From contig JAHAZA010000097.1 of assembly GCA_018385415.1 (NCBI GenBank), positions 1-64,000 of the forward strand: a stretch of DNA of 64,000 nucleotides, written 5' to 3'. A program made the translations under genes and the position numbers. Shown here piece after piece: positions 44,783-52,983 of the stretch; the stretch's first letter is position 1, and the number at the start of each line of letters is the position of its first letter. The notes under the pieces are model-generated. The model was not told the DNA's origin. It was given only the letters and a program-made list of their open reading frames with translations, and ran no database searches. This stretch comes from Treponema sp. (GTDB lineage: Bacteria; Spirochaetota; Spirochaetia; Treponematales; Treponemataceae).

Positions 44783-46947
44783 TTGTTGATTGCATCTTCA
44801 CGAGCTTTGAATAGAAGTTCCCGGTCTCTGGATAAATCTGCAATGCCGAGCTGTAAATCACCACTCTGCATTGTTCCAGTTATTTCTCCAGGGCCCCGTA
44901 GTTTTAAATCCTCTTCAGCAATTACAAAACCATCAGTACTTTCACGAAGAATCTTCATTCTCTGAATTCCATTTTCTGTAATATTTTTTCGATAAATTAA
45001 AAAACAATAGCCCTGTGCAGTTCCTCGACCTACGCGGCCTCTTAACTGATGAAGCTGGCTTAGTCCAAAGCGATCTGCCTGTTCAATAACCATACAGGTT
45101 GAGTTTGGAACATCAACACCAACTTCCACAACAGTTGTGGCAAACAGAAGCTGTATTTTACCGTATCTAAAATCATCAAGAATGCGGGCTTGCTGGTCTT
45201 CAGAAATTTTTGAATGAATCAATGCACATTTATAATTTGAAAAATATTGTCTTGATAAATCGTTGAAAGCTTTTTCTGCGGATTTTATGTTTTCTGATTT
45301 TGAATCAAATTCATAATTCTGGTCATCACTGTCTGTTTTCTCTGCCTCTTCAATTGCAGGGTAAACAAAATAAGCCTGATGGCCTTTGTCTAATTCCTGA
45401 CGAACTACATTGTATGCATTTTGTTCATGTCCACTTGCTACAAGATAGGTAGTTACAGGCTTTCTTCCTTGAGGTAAACATTTGATTGTTGAAATATCTA
45501 GATCACCAAAAGCAGTGAGTGCCAGAGTCTGAGGAATTGGTGTAGCACTCATCATAAGAAGGTGAGGGCCTGCATAAAAGTTATTGACAAGCTGACGCCC
45601 TTTTTCTACGATTGCCTGTCTTTGTAAAACACCGAATCTATGCTGCTCATCAATAATGGCAAGCTGAAGATCTTTGTAAATAACATCGCGACTGAATAAT
45701 GCGTGTGTTCCTATAAGTATATCAATATCACCGGATTTTAATGCCGATAACAAAGTTTTTCGTCCTGCAGCTTTTAGATTGCCGGTTAAAAAAGCAGTTC
45801 GTACATTAAATTTTTCAACATAGTGACTGATATTTTCTGCATGCTGACGGGCAAGAATTTCTGTTGGAGCCATAAATGCAGCCTGTCCACCCCAGTCAAT
45901 TATTCTTAAAGCTGCAAATAATGCAACCAAAGTTTTTCCTGACCCAACATCTCCCTGTAGAAGTCTCTGCATTGTAAACGGTGGAATAATTTCAGTTTTA
46001 GAATTTTCAATATCTTTAAGCGCTGTAACACGCTCTTTATAACCTTTGTCAATTTCTCTGTTCATCTGACTGATAACATAAACCTGATCCTTTGTAAGTG
46101 CAAAAGGAAGTGATTCCAGGAGTTGTTTTTGTTTTGGAGAAAAGTCAATTGCAGTATCAGTATTATGTTGTTCAGATTTTTTGTTTGTAATCAGATCAAT
46201 TTCTGGGATAGAACCTTTATGCTTATACGCACGGTCAACCATAGTATATTCAAAATTGTACAGCTCTTCGTAAATTAAAGTTTCTCGAGCTTTTGATAAT
46301 TCTTCAAAGTTTGATGGCGCATGTATTTTCTTTATTGCTTCTGACTTATGAAGCAGCTTTCTTTTTTCTATGATTGTCTGGGGAATTTCATCGTCCAATC
46401 CAATTGTGTATTGCGAAAGACATTGGTTTAAAAGTTTGATAAGTGTTTTTCTTGTTAAGCCTTGAGTTAGATGGTAAACAGGATAAATACCAGAATCTGG
46501 AACTGTGTGATTTGAAAAGTCTTCAAGATTTCCTTCAGATGCAATTGATGAAACTTCAAAACTTGAGCACTGTAGTGAGTTAAACTTGTTTTCAAATTTT
46601 CCTGTAATACCAATAATAGATCCTTGAGGAATTGATTTTTCAAGGAAAGGTCTGTTAAAGGCTATAAGGCTTGCTTTGCCTGTAGAATCCTCTATGTTTA
46701 TCTTTAATGTTTTTGTTTTCCCAAAGCCAAAGTACTCATGTGATAAGACTTTTGCAATTGTGTGAACCTTGGGTGCAAATTTGTATTGAGCAATGGGAAC
46801 TGTTTTTGTTCTGTCTTCATATTCTCTTGGATAAAATTGAAGCAGATCGCCGATTGTGAAAATATTTAAATTGGATAAAGCCTTTACTGTTGCAGGACCT
46901 GCACCACTTAATGTGGATACAGGATTTTTAATATCTGCGATTTTCAT
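44770..46947 (-). CDS. recG: ATP-dependent DNA helicase RecG
   Basis: 725 residues. The N-terminal wedge/OB domain is about 1-175 (FYPREYEDRTKTVPIAQ). Helicase motifs: LLQGDVGSGKTLVA (I), DEQHRFGVLQR (II), MSATPIPQTLAL (III), TTVVEVGVDVPN (V) and QLRGRVGRG (VI). RecG reverses stalled replication forks and migrates Holliday junctions. It starts 8 bp after the yggT stop, so the two are likely co-transcribed. Its 3' end overlaps the convergent sigma gene by 13 bp. Confidence 0.95.
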   Translation of the reverse strand: MKIADIKNPVSTLSGAGPATVKALSNLNIFTIGDLLQFYPREYEDRTKTVPIAQYKFAPKVHTIAKVLSHEYFGFGKTKTLKINIEDSTGKASLIAFNRPFLEKSIPQGSIIGITGKFENKFNSLQCSSFEVSSIASEGNLEDFSNHTVPDSGIYPVYHLTQGLTRKTLIKLLNQCLSQYTIGLDDEIPQTIIEKRKLLHKSEAIKKIHAPSNFEELSKARETLIYEELYNFEYTMVDRAYKHKGSIPEIDLITNKKSEQHNTDTAIDFSPKQKQLLESLPFALTKDQVYVISQMNREIDKGYKERVTALKDIENSKTEIIPPFTMQRLLQGDVGSGKTLVALFAALRIIDWGGQAAFMAPTEILARQHAENISHYVEKFNVRTAFLTGNLKAAGRKTLLSALKSGDIDILIGTHALFSRDVIYKDLQLAIIDEQHRFGVLQRQAIVEKGRQLVNNFYAGPHLLMMSATPIPQTLALTAFGDLDISTIKCLPQGRKPVTTYLVASGHEQNAYNVVRQELDKGHQAYFVYPAIEEAEKTDSDDQNYEFDSKSENIKSAEKAFNDLSRQYFSNYKCALIHSKISEDQQARILDDFRYGKIQLLFATTVVEVGVDVPNSTCMVIEQADRFGLSQLHQLRGRVGRGTAQGYCFLIYRKNITENGIQRMKILRESTDGFVIAEEDLKLRGPGEITGTMQSGDLQLGIADLSRDRELLFKAREDAINNYAT

Positions 46948-46955
46948 AGTATTAA

Positions 46956-47555
46956 TTAAAATGGAATATAGTGTACAAGTTGAATCAATTTAGACATAAC
47001 AAGGGAGGTAATAATCGAAGTTGCTATGAAGAAAACAATTGAAATTAGCAAAGTAGCTTTGAAAGAAAGCATTTTCCCACCTGAAAAAAATCTTGATATT
47101 TTATAAACAATAGGACTGATAAAATAATCAAATTGCTGCCAGAACTTAGAAGTTGTATAAGCAGTTCGTGATGAAATAAGAACAATGTATCTGATTATTA
47201 AAAAGAGAATAAAGAAATTAAGAAGAGATGTTGCAGTATAAAAAGACATCTGTAAAATCAATCCAATAACTGTTCCAAGTCCTAATTTTCCTTCTGTTGC
47301 AATACCACTGAAAACAGTTGACAGTAAAGCTAAAATTCCAAGAGCAAGCACAGGGGAAAAGTCCAGCTGGCCGAAGTGAAGTATTCTTGTTTTTGAAACA
47401 AGTTTGAGGTAAGGATCACAGATTGCAGAAAGAAATCTTGTAAATCCCATATTGGTTCCGGGTATCCAGGTAAGGATAATTTTAATTGTGCAGAATACTG
47501 CATAAACTGTACAGAGAAAAGAGAGTAGTGAAAAAATAATTTTAAAAGTTGTCAT
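46956..47555 (-). CDS. YggT-family membrane protein
   Basis: 199 residues with two YGGT repeats. The first (IILTWIPGTNMGFTRFLSAICDPYLKLV) and second (YIVLISSRTAYTTS with FDYFISPIVYKI) each follow a membrane helix, for about 4-5 helices in total. The family is linked to osmotic or K+ homeostasis and to envelope/division loci, but the function is not fixed. It lies between dnaE and recG, all on the - strand with short gaps, so it is probably in a dnaE-yggT-recG operon. Confidence 0.85.
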   Translation of the reverse strand: MTTFKIIFSLLSFLCTVYAVFCTIKIILTWIPGTNMGFTRFLSAICDPYLKLVSKTRILHFGQLDFSPVLALGILALLSTVFSGIATEGKLGLGTVIGLILQMSFYTATSLLNFFILFLIIRYIVLISSRTAYTTSKFWQQFDYFISPIVYKISRFFSGGKMLSFKATLLISIVFFIATSIITSLVMSKLIQLVHYIPF

Positions 47556-47584
47556 TTATTACTCCGGGAATTTTTTTATTATGG

Positions 47585-50500
47585 TCAGGCAGTCCATACA
47601 TCCTTTACAAAAGGAACATCTTTAAGCTTCTGAATAAAGTCAGGATCGCATGGCGCTGTCATCTGTGTATTTGCCTTGATTGTGTAACTTCCACTGTTAG
47701 TATCAATATGGAAATACACTGAACAATTGCCTGATGTTCCAAAAAGGAAATCCTTTAATTTTTGAATTTCAAGTTCGTTTTTCAACTGATTTTCAAGCTG
47801 TACATGAATTTCCTTTGTAATGTGAACTTGTAAAGTTGACATGTCCTCAACAGAATCAACGGCAAATGATACGTTGTCTTTGTAAAGGCTTATTTTACCT
47901 TTGAAGGCATATACACCACCATCGGTAATCTGCTGCCTTAAAATACCCCATGTCTTTGCATAGAAGGCAAGCTCAATTGTTCCATTGTAATCCTGCAGTT
48001 TTGCAAAAGCCATGTCTTCGCCTTTTTTATTTCTAATGATGCGAAGTTCCTGGAGCATTCCTATAACTGTATAGGTTTTGCCGGTGTTGCGGGAAGCCCA
48101 TGGACTTTGACCTTGTGCTTCTGCCTGGGCTTTCTGTTCAGCTGCAAATTTTGCTTCGCGGTCCATTGTGAGGGAGGTAAGTGTAGCAGCTGATTCTATA
48201 ATATCTCGGTAATCATCAAGAGGATGCCCTGATACGTAAATACCGATACATTCTTTTTCAAGATTAAGTTTTTCCATTGTTGGAAGATCTTCAACTTCTT
48301 CAAAAACAAAATCAACAAATTCTTTTTCATCTGTATCTTCAAAAAGACTTCTTTGACCGTTTTCTGAGCCGTTGTGTTTTGCTTCACAATATTCAACGGC
48401 TCTTTCCAGATTCTGTAACAGAGTAGGACGGTTCTGACCGAATTTATCAAAGCCACCAGTTTTAATGAGAACTTCTATTGCCTTATTGTTTACAGCACGT
48501 TTACCATCAGTAGTTTTGATACCGGCTCTTTCTACAAAGTCGATGAATGATTTGTAAGGACCGTTAGCTTCTCGTTCTGCAACGATAGCTGCTGCCGCTC
48601 CTTCTCCCATTCCCTTGATACCTTTAAGACCAAAAACAATGCGACCGTCAATAACGTCGAATACAATATCAGAACGGTTGACATCAGGTGGATCCACAGG
48701 AATACCGATGCGGTTAGCTTCTGCAATGTAGAATGGAAGGCCATCAGTTGTGGTAATTTCGTTTGTTAAGTTGGCTGCCATAAATTCAGCAGGATAGTTT
48801 GCTTTTAGAAATCCTGTGCGGTAAGCAAGAACTGAATAAGCTGCTGCATGGGATTTATTGAATCCGTATCCGGCAAATGGAACCATGATATCAAAAATTT
48901 CATCTGCGTGCTGTTCAGTAAAGCCTTGTTTTACGGCACCTTCGATGAATTCTTTTTTCTTTCCCATCAATACCTCAGGTTTCTTTTTACCCATGGCACG
49001 ACGAAGCATGTCGGCACCACCAAGTGAGAAACCGGCAATGCGCTGAGATACCTGCATTACTTGTTCCTGGTAAACCATTACACCATATGTTTCTTTAAGA
49101 ATTTCTTCAAGACATGGATCAGGGTAGTGAATTGTCTCAGGCTTCCATTTACCGTCGATGTAGTTAGGAATGTAATCCATTGGTCCTGGGCGGTACAATG
49201 CGTTTAAGGCAACCAGATCTTCAAGTTTTTCAGGCTGGAACTGCCGCAGGATTTTCTGCATTCCTGGACTTTCAAACTGGAATACTGCAACAGAGTCACC
49301 TCTTTTGAAAAGGTCAAAAGTTTTTGGATCTGATTCGCTTACGTTTGCACAGATAAATTTTTCTTCACCTTCTTTTCTATGTTTGTTTATAATATCTTCT
49401 GCGTAACGGATAAGAGAAAGTGTTTTAAGACCAAGGTAGTCAAACTTTACAAGACCACAAGGTTCGATGATATCCATTGTGTACTGTACACCGATTTTCA
49501 TTCCGTCTTTGTCGGCGATTGCAAATACAGGGGCCCAGTCAGGGAGTTCTGTTAAACCGATTACCATTCCTGAGGCATGAAGACCAGTATTTCTTTTACA
49601 GCCCTCAAGCTTGATTGCAAGGTCGAAAAGTTTTTTGTAGCGAGGATCATCTCTGTATTCTGCAAGCTGACCGCCGTCAGGGAATTTTTCGTTTGGTGGT
49701 TCAAAACAGTTTTTAAGCTTTGTCTTTAAGTTTTCAGAAACCTTTGACTTAAGCATGTTTACTTCTGAAAGAGGAATTCCCAAGGTTCTACCAACATCGG
49801 CGATTACGTTCTTTGGTTTTAATGTACCGAATGTTACAATGTGTCCAACCTTCTTGTCGCCGTAAAGGTCACGGGTATGCTGGATGATATCCTGTCTAAA
49901 GTCGAAGTCCATGTCAACGTCGAAGTCCGGCATGGATACACGTTCAGGATTCAAGAATCGTTCAAAGATTAATTTAAATCGGAATGGATCAATGTCCGTA
50001 ATTCCAAGACAGTAAGCAACAAGGGAACCTGCTCCGGAACCTCGTCCAGGGCCAATTGGCATGTAAGGTTTAGGTCTGTTATTAACATTATCCCATGTTG
50101 ATTTTGACCAGTTGATGAACTCCCATACGATAAGAAAGTATCCTGAAAATCCCATTCCAAGAATGATACCCATTTCGTATTCGCAGCGTTCGCGGATCTC
50201 TGGAGTGATTTCTTTATAACGTTTTGTAAGTCCCTGTTCTACAAGATGTCTTAAGTAAGCATCCTGATTTTTTGTATAATCTTCACTTTTATTAAATTCT
50301 TCAGGAAGTGCAAAGCGGGGAAGAGTTCCTTTTAACTCAGGTGTCGAATACTGGTGGATGGTAAGATTACACATGCTTGCAATTTTGATTGTGTTTTCAT
50401 AAGCGTCAGGACAGTCAGGGAATAATATTCGCATTTCCTGTTCTGTTTTAAAATACCACTCATGTTTCTGGCCACCCATGCCGGAAACAAATTCTCCGTC

Positions 50501-51280
50501 TGGACCTATAGTCATGTTTTTTTTGAAACCGATGTTTCGTAAACATTCCTGGGCTTCCCAGTCTTCTTTTTCTACATAGTGAATATCGTTTGTTACTACA
50601 AGTGGAACATCAAGTTTGCGTGCCATTGCAATAAGTTTTGGGTTAAGTTCTTTCTGTTCAGGAAGTCCGTGGTCCTGAAGTTCGATGTAATAATGATCAG
50701 AACCAAAAAGTTTTTTGTATTTTAAAACAAGTTCTTCGGCTTCTTCTTCCATTCCTGCCATTAAAAGCTGTGGAAGTTCTCCTGCAATACATGCAGAACA
50801 GCAGATTAAACCTTCATGATATTTTTCAAGAAGTTCCCAGTCGATACGAGGCTTTCCGTAATAAAGGCCTTCTGTGTAACCGATTGAAGAAAGCCAGCAC
50901 ATGTTTTTATAACCTGCTTCGTTTTCGCATAGAAGAATCAGGTGAAAGTAATGAGCATGGCGTTCGCCATCTTCACCTTTGCGTGAATAAGGAACATCAT
51001 TTTTTTCAAGATGACTTCCGTAGGCAACATAAAATTCCTGACCTACAATCGGATTGATACCGTTGGCGTGGCAGATGTGTTCAAAGTTGAGGACACCAAA
51101 CATGTTTCCGTGATCAGTGAGGGCCAGGGCTGGCATTCTGAGGCTTTTTGCTTTTGCAATAAGGTCATCAAGTTTTGCACAACTATCCAGAAGTGAGTTA
51201 TCTGAGTGTACGTGTAAGTGAACGAAATTTGAAACCGGAGTTCCTTCTGGAGCATCCGGGAATACGTGAATATCTGCCAT
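47585..51280 (-). CDS. dnaE: DNA polymerase III alpha subunit DnaE
   Basis: 1231 residues. An N-terminal PHP domain begins FVHLHVHSDNSLLDS (about 20-290). The polymerase palm has PDFDVDMDFDFRQD with the catalytic Asp residues (near 455). A helix-hairpin-helix region (GIKGMGEGAAAAIV) follows, with an OB domain near 1090-1130. It is the replicative polymerase, DnaE1 type; no PolC-like exonuclease insertion is present. A -35-like TCGATT, 17 nt and TATAAT end 9 nt before the ATG on the - strand, with no Shine-Dalgarno sequence. Downstream genes yggT and recG are likely in the same operon. Confidence 0.96.
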   Translation of the reverse strand: MADIHVFPDAPEGTPVSNFVHLHVHSDNSLLDSCAKLDDLIAKAKSLRMPALALTDHGNMFGVLNFEHICHANGINPIVGQEFYVAYGSHLEKNDVPYSRKGEDGERHAHYFHLILLCENEAGYKNMCWLSSIGYTEGLYYGKPRIDWELLEKYHEGLICCSACIAGELPQLLMAGMEEEAEELVLKYKKLFGSDHYYIELQDHGLPEQKELNPKLIAMARKLDVPLVVTNDIHYVEKEDWEAQECLRNIGFKKNMTIGPDGEFVSGMGGQKHEWYFKTEQEMRILFPDCPDAYENTIKIASMCNLTIHQYSTPELKGTLPRFALPEEFNKSEDYTKNQDAYLRHLVEQGLTKRYKEITPEIRERCEYEMGIILGMGFSGYFLIVWEFINWSKSTWDNVNNRPKPYMPIGPGRGSGAGSLVAYCLGITDIDPFRFKLIFERFLNPERVSMPDFDVDMDFDFRQDIIQHTRDLYGDKKVGHIVTFGTLKPKNVIADVGRTLGIPLSEVNMLKSKVSENLKTKLKNCFEPPNEKFPDGGQLAEYRDDPRYKKLFDLAIKLEGCKRNTGLHASGMVIGLTELPDWAPVFAIADKDGMKIGVQYTMDIIEPCGLVKFDYLGLKTLSLIRYAEDIINKHRKEGEEKFICANVSESDPKTFDLFKRGDSVAVFQFESPGMQKILRQFQPEKLEDLVALNALYRPGPMDYIPNYIDGKWKPETIHYPDPCLEEILKETYGVMVYQEQVMQVSQRIAGFSLGGADMLRRAMGKKKPEVLMGKKKEFIEGAVKQGFTEQHADEIFDIMVPFAGYGFNKSHAAAYSVLAYRTGFLKANYPAEFMAANLTNEITTTDGLPFYIAEANRIGIPVDPPDVNRSDIVFDVIDGRIVFGLKGIKGMGEGAAAAIVAEREANGPYKSFIDFVERAGIKTTDGKRAVNNKAIEVLIKTGGFDKFGQNRPTLLQNLERAVEYCEAKHNGSENGQRSLFEDTDEKEFVDFVFEEVEDLPTMEKLNLEKECIGIYVSGHPLDDYRDIIESAATLTSLTMDREAKFAAEQKAQAEAQGQSPWASRNTGKTYTVIGMLQELRIIRNKKGEDMAFAKLQDYNGTIELAFYAKTWGILRQQITDGGVYAFKGKISLYKDNVSFAVDSVEDMSTLQVHITKEIHVQLENQLKNELEIQKLKDFLFGTSGNCSVYFHIDTNSGSYTIKANTQMTAPCDPDFIQKLKDVPFVKDVWTA

Positions 51281-51318
51281 AGTGTTAATATTATAGTGGA
51301 ATTTGGGTTTAAAATCGA
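51281..51318 (-). promoter_or_regulatory. dnaE promoter with near-zero leader
   Basis: TCGATT (51318-51313), 17 nt, TATAAT (51295-51290), then 9 nt to the dnaE ATG on the - strand. Confidence 0.5.
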
Positions 51319-51365
51319 GGTTTTAAATGGTAAAACGAGAGTTATTTGTTGTTTTATGACTTTAA

Positions 51366-51827
51366 TTATACCGTTGATTTTATGTCAAAACAATCAAAGA
51401 TTTCAAAATCATTTGCGTTTGCAGTCCACAGTTCTGTGATACCGTTATTAAAGTAGGTGGCTGCCATCATTGTGTCTGTCAGGCGTTTACGACCAAGGTT
51501 ATATTTTTGAATCCATTGCATGCATATCTCAAAGTCATCCTGATCTGAATGCAAGATTGTAAAATGAGGATGATTATTTATATATCTAATCCTTTCTAGA
51601 GCCATTTTAATTGAGAACGGGTTTGGAAATCTTTTTGCATCAGTAACTACATGTATATATTCCAATAATGCATCCTCTGTAATAAAAATTTCTGATTTAG
51701 ATTTACCTAAATCATTTAGGATTGATAAAACCTTTTCATGTCTCGGAGAAACAGTTATATCGAGATCAACGAGAAAGTTAGTATCTAATGCAATGCGATG
51801 AGTTTTATTAGAAATGATATCGTTCAT
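51366..51827 (-). CDS. PIN-domain toxin (VapC-like)
   Basis: 153 residues. PIN catalytic acids are visible: Asp15 in IALDTNFLVDLD, Glu in TEDALLEYI near 53, LTDTMMAAT near 116 and NANDFEIF near 138. Together these form the four-acid Mg2+ site of a ribonuclease. VapC-type toxins cleave tRNA or rRNA. The gene starts inside the 3' end of the upstream XRE-type gene with a 20-bp overlap, the usual coupled arrangement for an antitoxin-toxin pair. The pair is inserted between dnaE and thrS, next to gene debris. Confidence 0.85.
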   Translation of the reverse strand: MNDIISNKTHRIALDTNFLVDLDITVSPRHEKVLSILNDLGKSKSEIFITEDALLEYIHVVTDAKRFPNPFSIKMALERIRYINNHPHFTILHSDQDDFEICMQWIQKYNLGRKRLTDTMMAATYFNNGITELWTANANDFEIFDCFDIKSTV

Positions 51828-52338
51828 CTGTCATCTCCCCAAAAATATCATCGTTATGATAGTCCTTTAATATTTCACCGGTATTTGTTCCCAATGGAAC
51901 AAAATCTTCAAAGTAATTTGTCATGGCTGCCTCAGGTTCATATTTTAATGCAGCTTTATACAAAAATTGTTCGATAGAAAGTTTGAACTTTGCGGCTTTC
52001 TTTGACAGGTAATTCATTTCAGATGTGCAGAAATATACTGGCATTACTCGAGGAATATCCCTTGCCCTGGAACTTGAGTACCCAGTAGCCCCTGAATCCG
52101 CCACTTCAAGCTTGTAGTCTTTGATTACATATTCATTTATAAGGTGAACCTTGTTGTCAATGATGGTTTCGTAGGGAACCTGGTACAGCTTTGAAAGCTT
52201 TCGTATGATTTCGACAGATGGTTCAACCTCGCCGGCTTCATATTTTATATATGATTGTCGTGAGATTCCAAGCTCTTTTGCCACAGTACCCTGGGAGAAA
52301 AAATGCTCTTCCCGTAATTGTCTTAAGATTTCTTTCAT
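51808..52338 (-). CDS. XRE-family HTH antitoxin/regulator
   Basis: 176 residues. The N-terminal HTH_3 domain (about 3-58; REEHFFSQGTVAKELGISRQ, SYIKYEAGEVEPSVEIIRKL) is followed by a C-terminal region of about 115 residues that I do not recognise but that presumably binds the PIN toxin. VapB antitoxins usually have AbrB or RHH folds; an XRE partner for a PIN toxin is less common. The promoter (TTGACT, 17 nt, TACATT) ends 6 nt before the ATG. A palindrome sits next to the -35 and may be its operator, suggesting autorepression. Confidence 0.82.
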   Translation of the reverse strand: MKEILRQLREEHFFSQGTVAKELGISRQSYIKYEAGEVEPSVEIIRKLSKLYQVPYETIIDNKVHLINEYVIKDYKLEVADSGATGYSSSRARDIPRVMPVYFCTSEMNYLSKKAAKFKLSIEQFLYKAALKYEPEAAMTNYFEDFVPLGTNTGEILKDYHNDDIFGEMTDERYHF

Positions 52339-52392
52339 GATTTTAATGTAGGGGGAATTTTCTTTAAAGTCAAGTATAACTTACATATGTAA
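52339..52392 (-). promoter_or_regulatory. Promoter and palindromic operator of the XRE/PIN pair
   Basis: TTACATATGTAA (52381-52392) is a perfect 12-bp palindrome just upstream of TTGACT (52373-52368), 17 nt and TACATT (52350-52345), then 6 nt to the ATG. Additional TTACAT half-sites lie at 52401 and at about 52584 and 52594. Confidence 0.6.
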
Positions 52393-52412
52393 TGATAAAT
52401 TTACATAAATAA

Positions 52413-52574
52413 TTATTTATTCTGTAAATCTGAAATTAATAATTGTAAGTGTGAAATTTGAGATTCTGAAAGTCCGTCAGTTTTAAGAGTGTGAGCTGAA
52501 GAAAGGCCCAGAAGAAAGTCTGTAGAAACATTAAACAGCTTTGCAATTTTAATGAGCATTTCTATTGAAGGCAT
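52413..52574 (-). pseudogene. Truncated XRE/HTH_3 regulator remnant (C-terminal half)
   Basis: 53 codons, from an ATG to a stop, read as MPSIEMLIKIAKLFNVST then DFLLGLSS. This is the typical second half of an HTH_3 repressor (recognition helix onward). The preceding N-terminal half of the HTH is absent upstream, so it is probably a decayed or truncated gene. Too short to act as a normal repressor. Confidence 0.55.
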
Positions 52575-52598
52575 AATAATGAATTTACATGGGGTTAC

Positions 52599-52796
52599 AT
52601 GGGAATTAATGAAAATGGTACTTTTGAAAGAAGTGGTGGAAGTTCGAATATTAAAGGTGATGTAACAGTATCTGGAATTGAATTAAGATTAAAGGTAAAG
52701 AAAATTGATGATGCTGATGTTGTAAACTTTACAGAACTTTCCGTAATAAATAGCGGAAAACTTTATTACGGTTTACAGATTTTTACAAAACAGTAA
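52599..52796 (+). CDS. Small hypothetical protein
   Basis: 65 residues, starting MGINENGTFERSGG, ending GLQIFTKQ, with alternating beta-type hydrophobics. A GGGG ribosome-binding site lies 5 nt before the ATG and an intrinsic terminator follows, so it may be a real short gene. I recognise no family, and a fragment of a larger lost gene is equally possible. Confidence 0.4.
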   Translation: MGINENGTFERSGGSSNIKGDVTVSGIELRLKVKKIDDADVVNFTELSVINSGKLYYGLQIFTKQ

Positions 52797-52822
52797 ATAT
52801 TTGAAATCTAAAATATTCAAGG

Positions 52823-52850
52823 CTGCTTCAAATGAGGCAGCCTTTTTTGA
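52823..52850 (+). terminator. Terminator after the small hypothetical gene
   Basis: GGCTGC and GCAGCC arms close a 9-10-nt loop (TTCAAATGAG), followed by T6. Confidence 0.75.
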
Positions 52851-52914
52851 TCATAAATGGATTTTGGAACAGTTTAATATCACTTCCCATATTCCCCAAA
52901 AAAATAAAATCTAC

Positions 52915-52983
52915 TATAATAATGATTTATACGCGGAATATGTCCGCAAAATATTGGTGTCATTATTATAGGAGATTAAAAAA
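52915..52983 (+). promoter_or_regulatory. thrS -10 and leader hairpin
   Basis: TATAAT (52915-52920) gives a start near 52927 and a leader of about 57 nt. It contains a perfect hairpin GCGGA (loop ATATG) TCCGC (52933-52947), then an AGGAG ribosome-binding site. The -35 is weak (TTCCCC). Confidence 0.55.

Noticed and set aside
52860..52983. T-box riboswitch upstream of thrS
   Set aside because: The leader is only about 57 nt, with one small hairpin and no T-box sequence or terminator/antiterminator pair.
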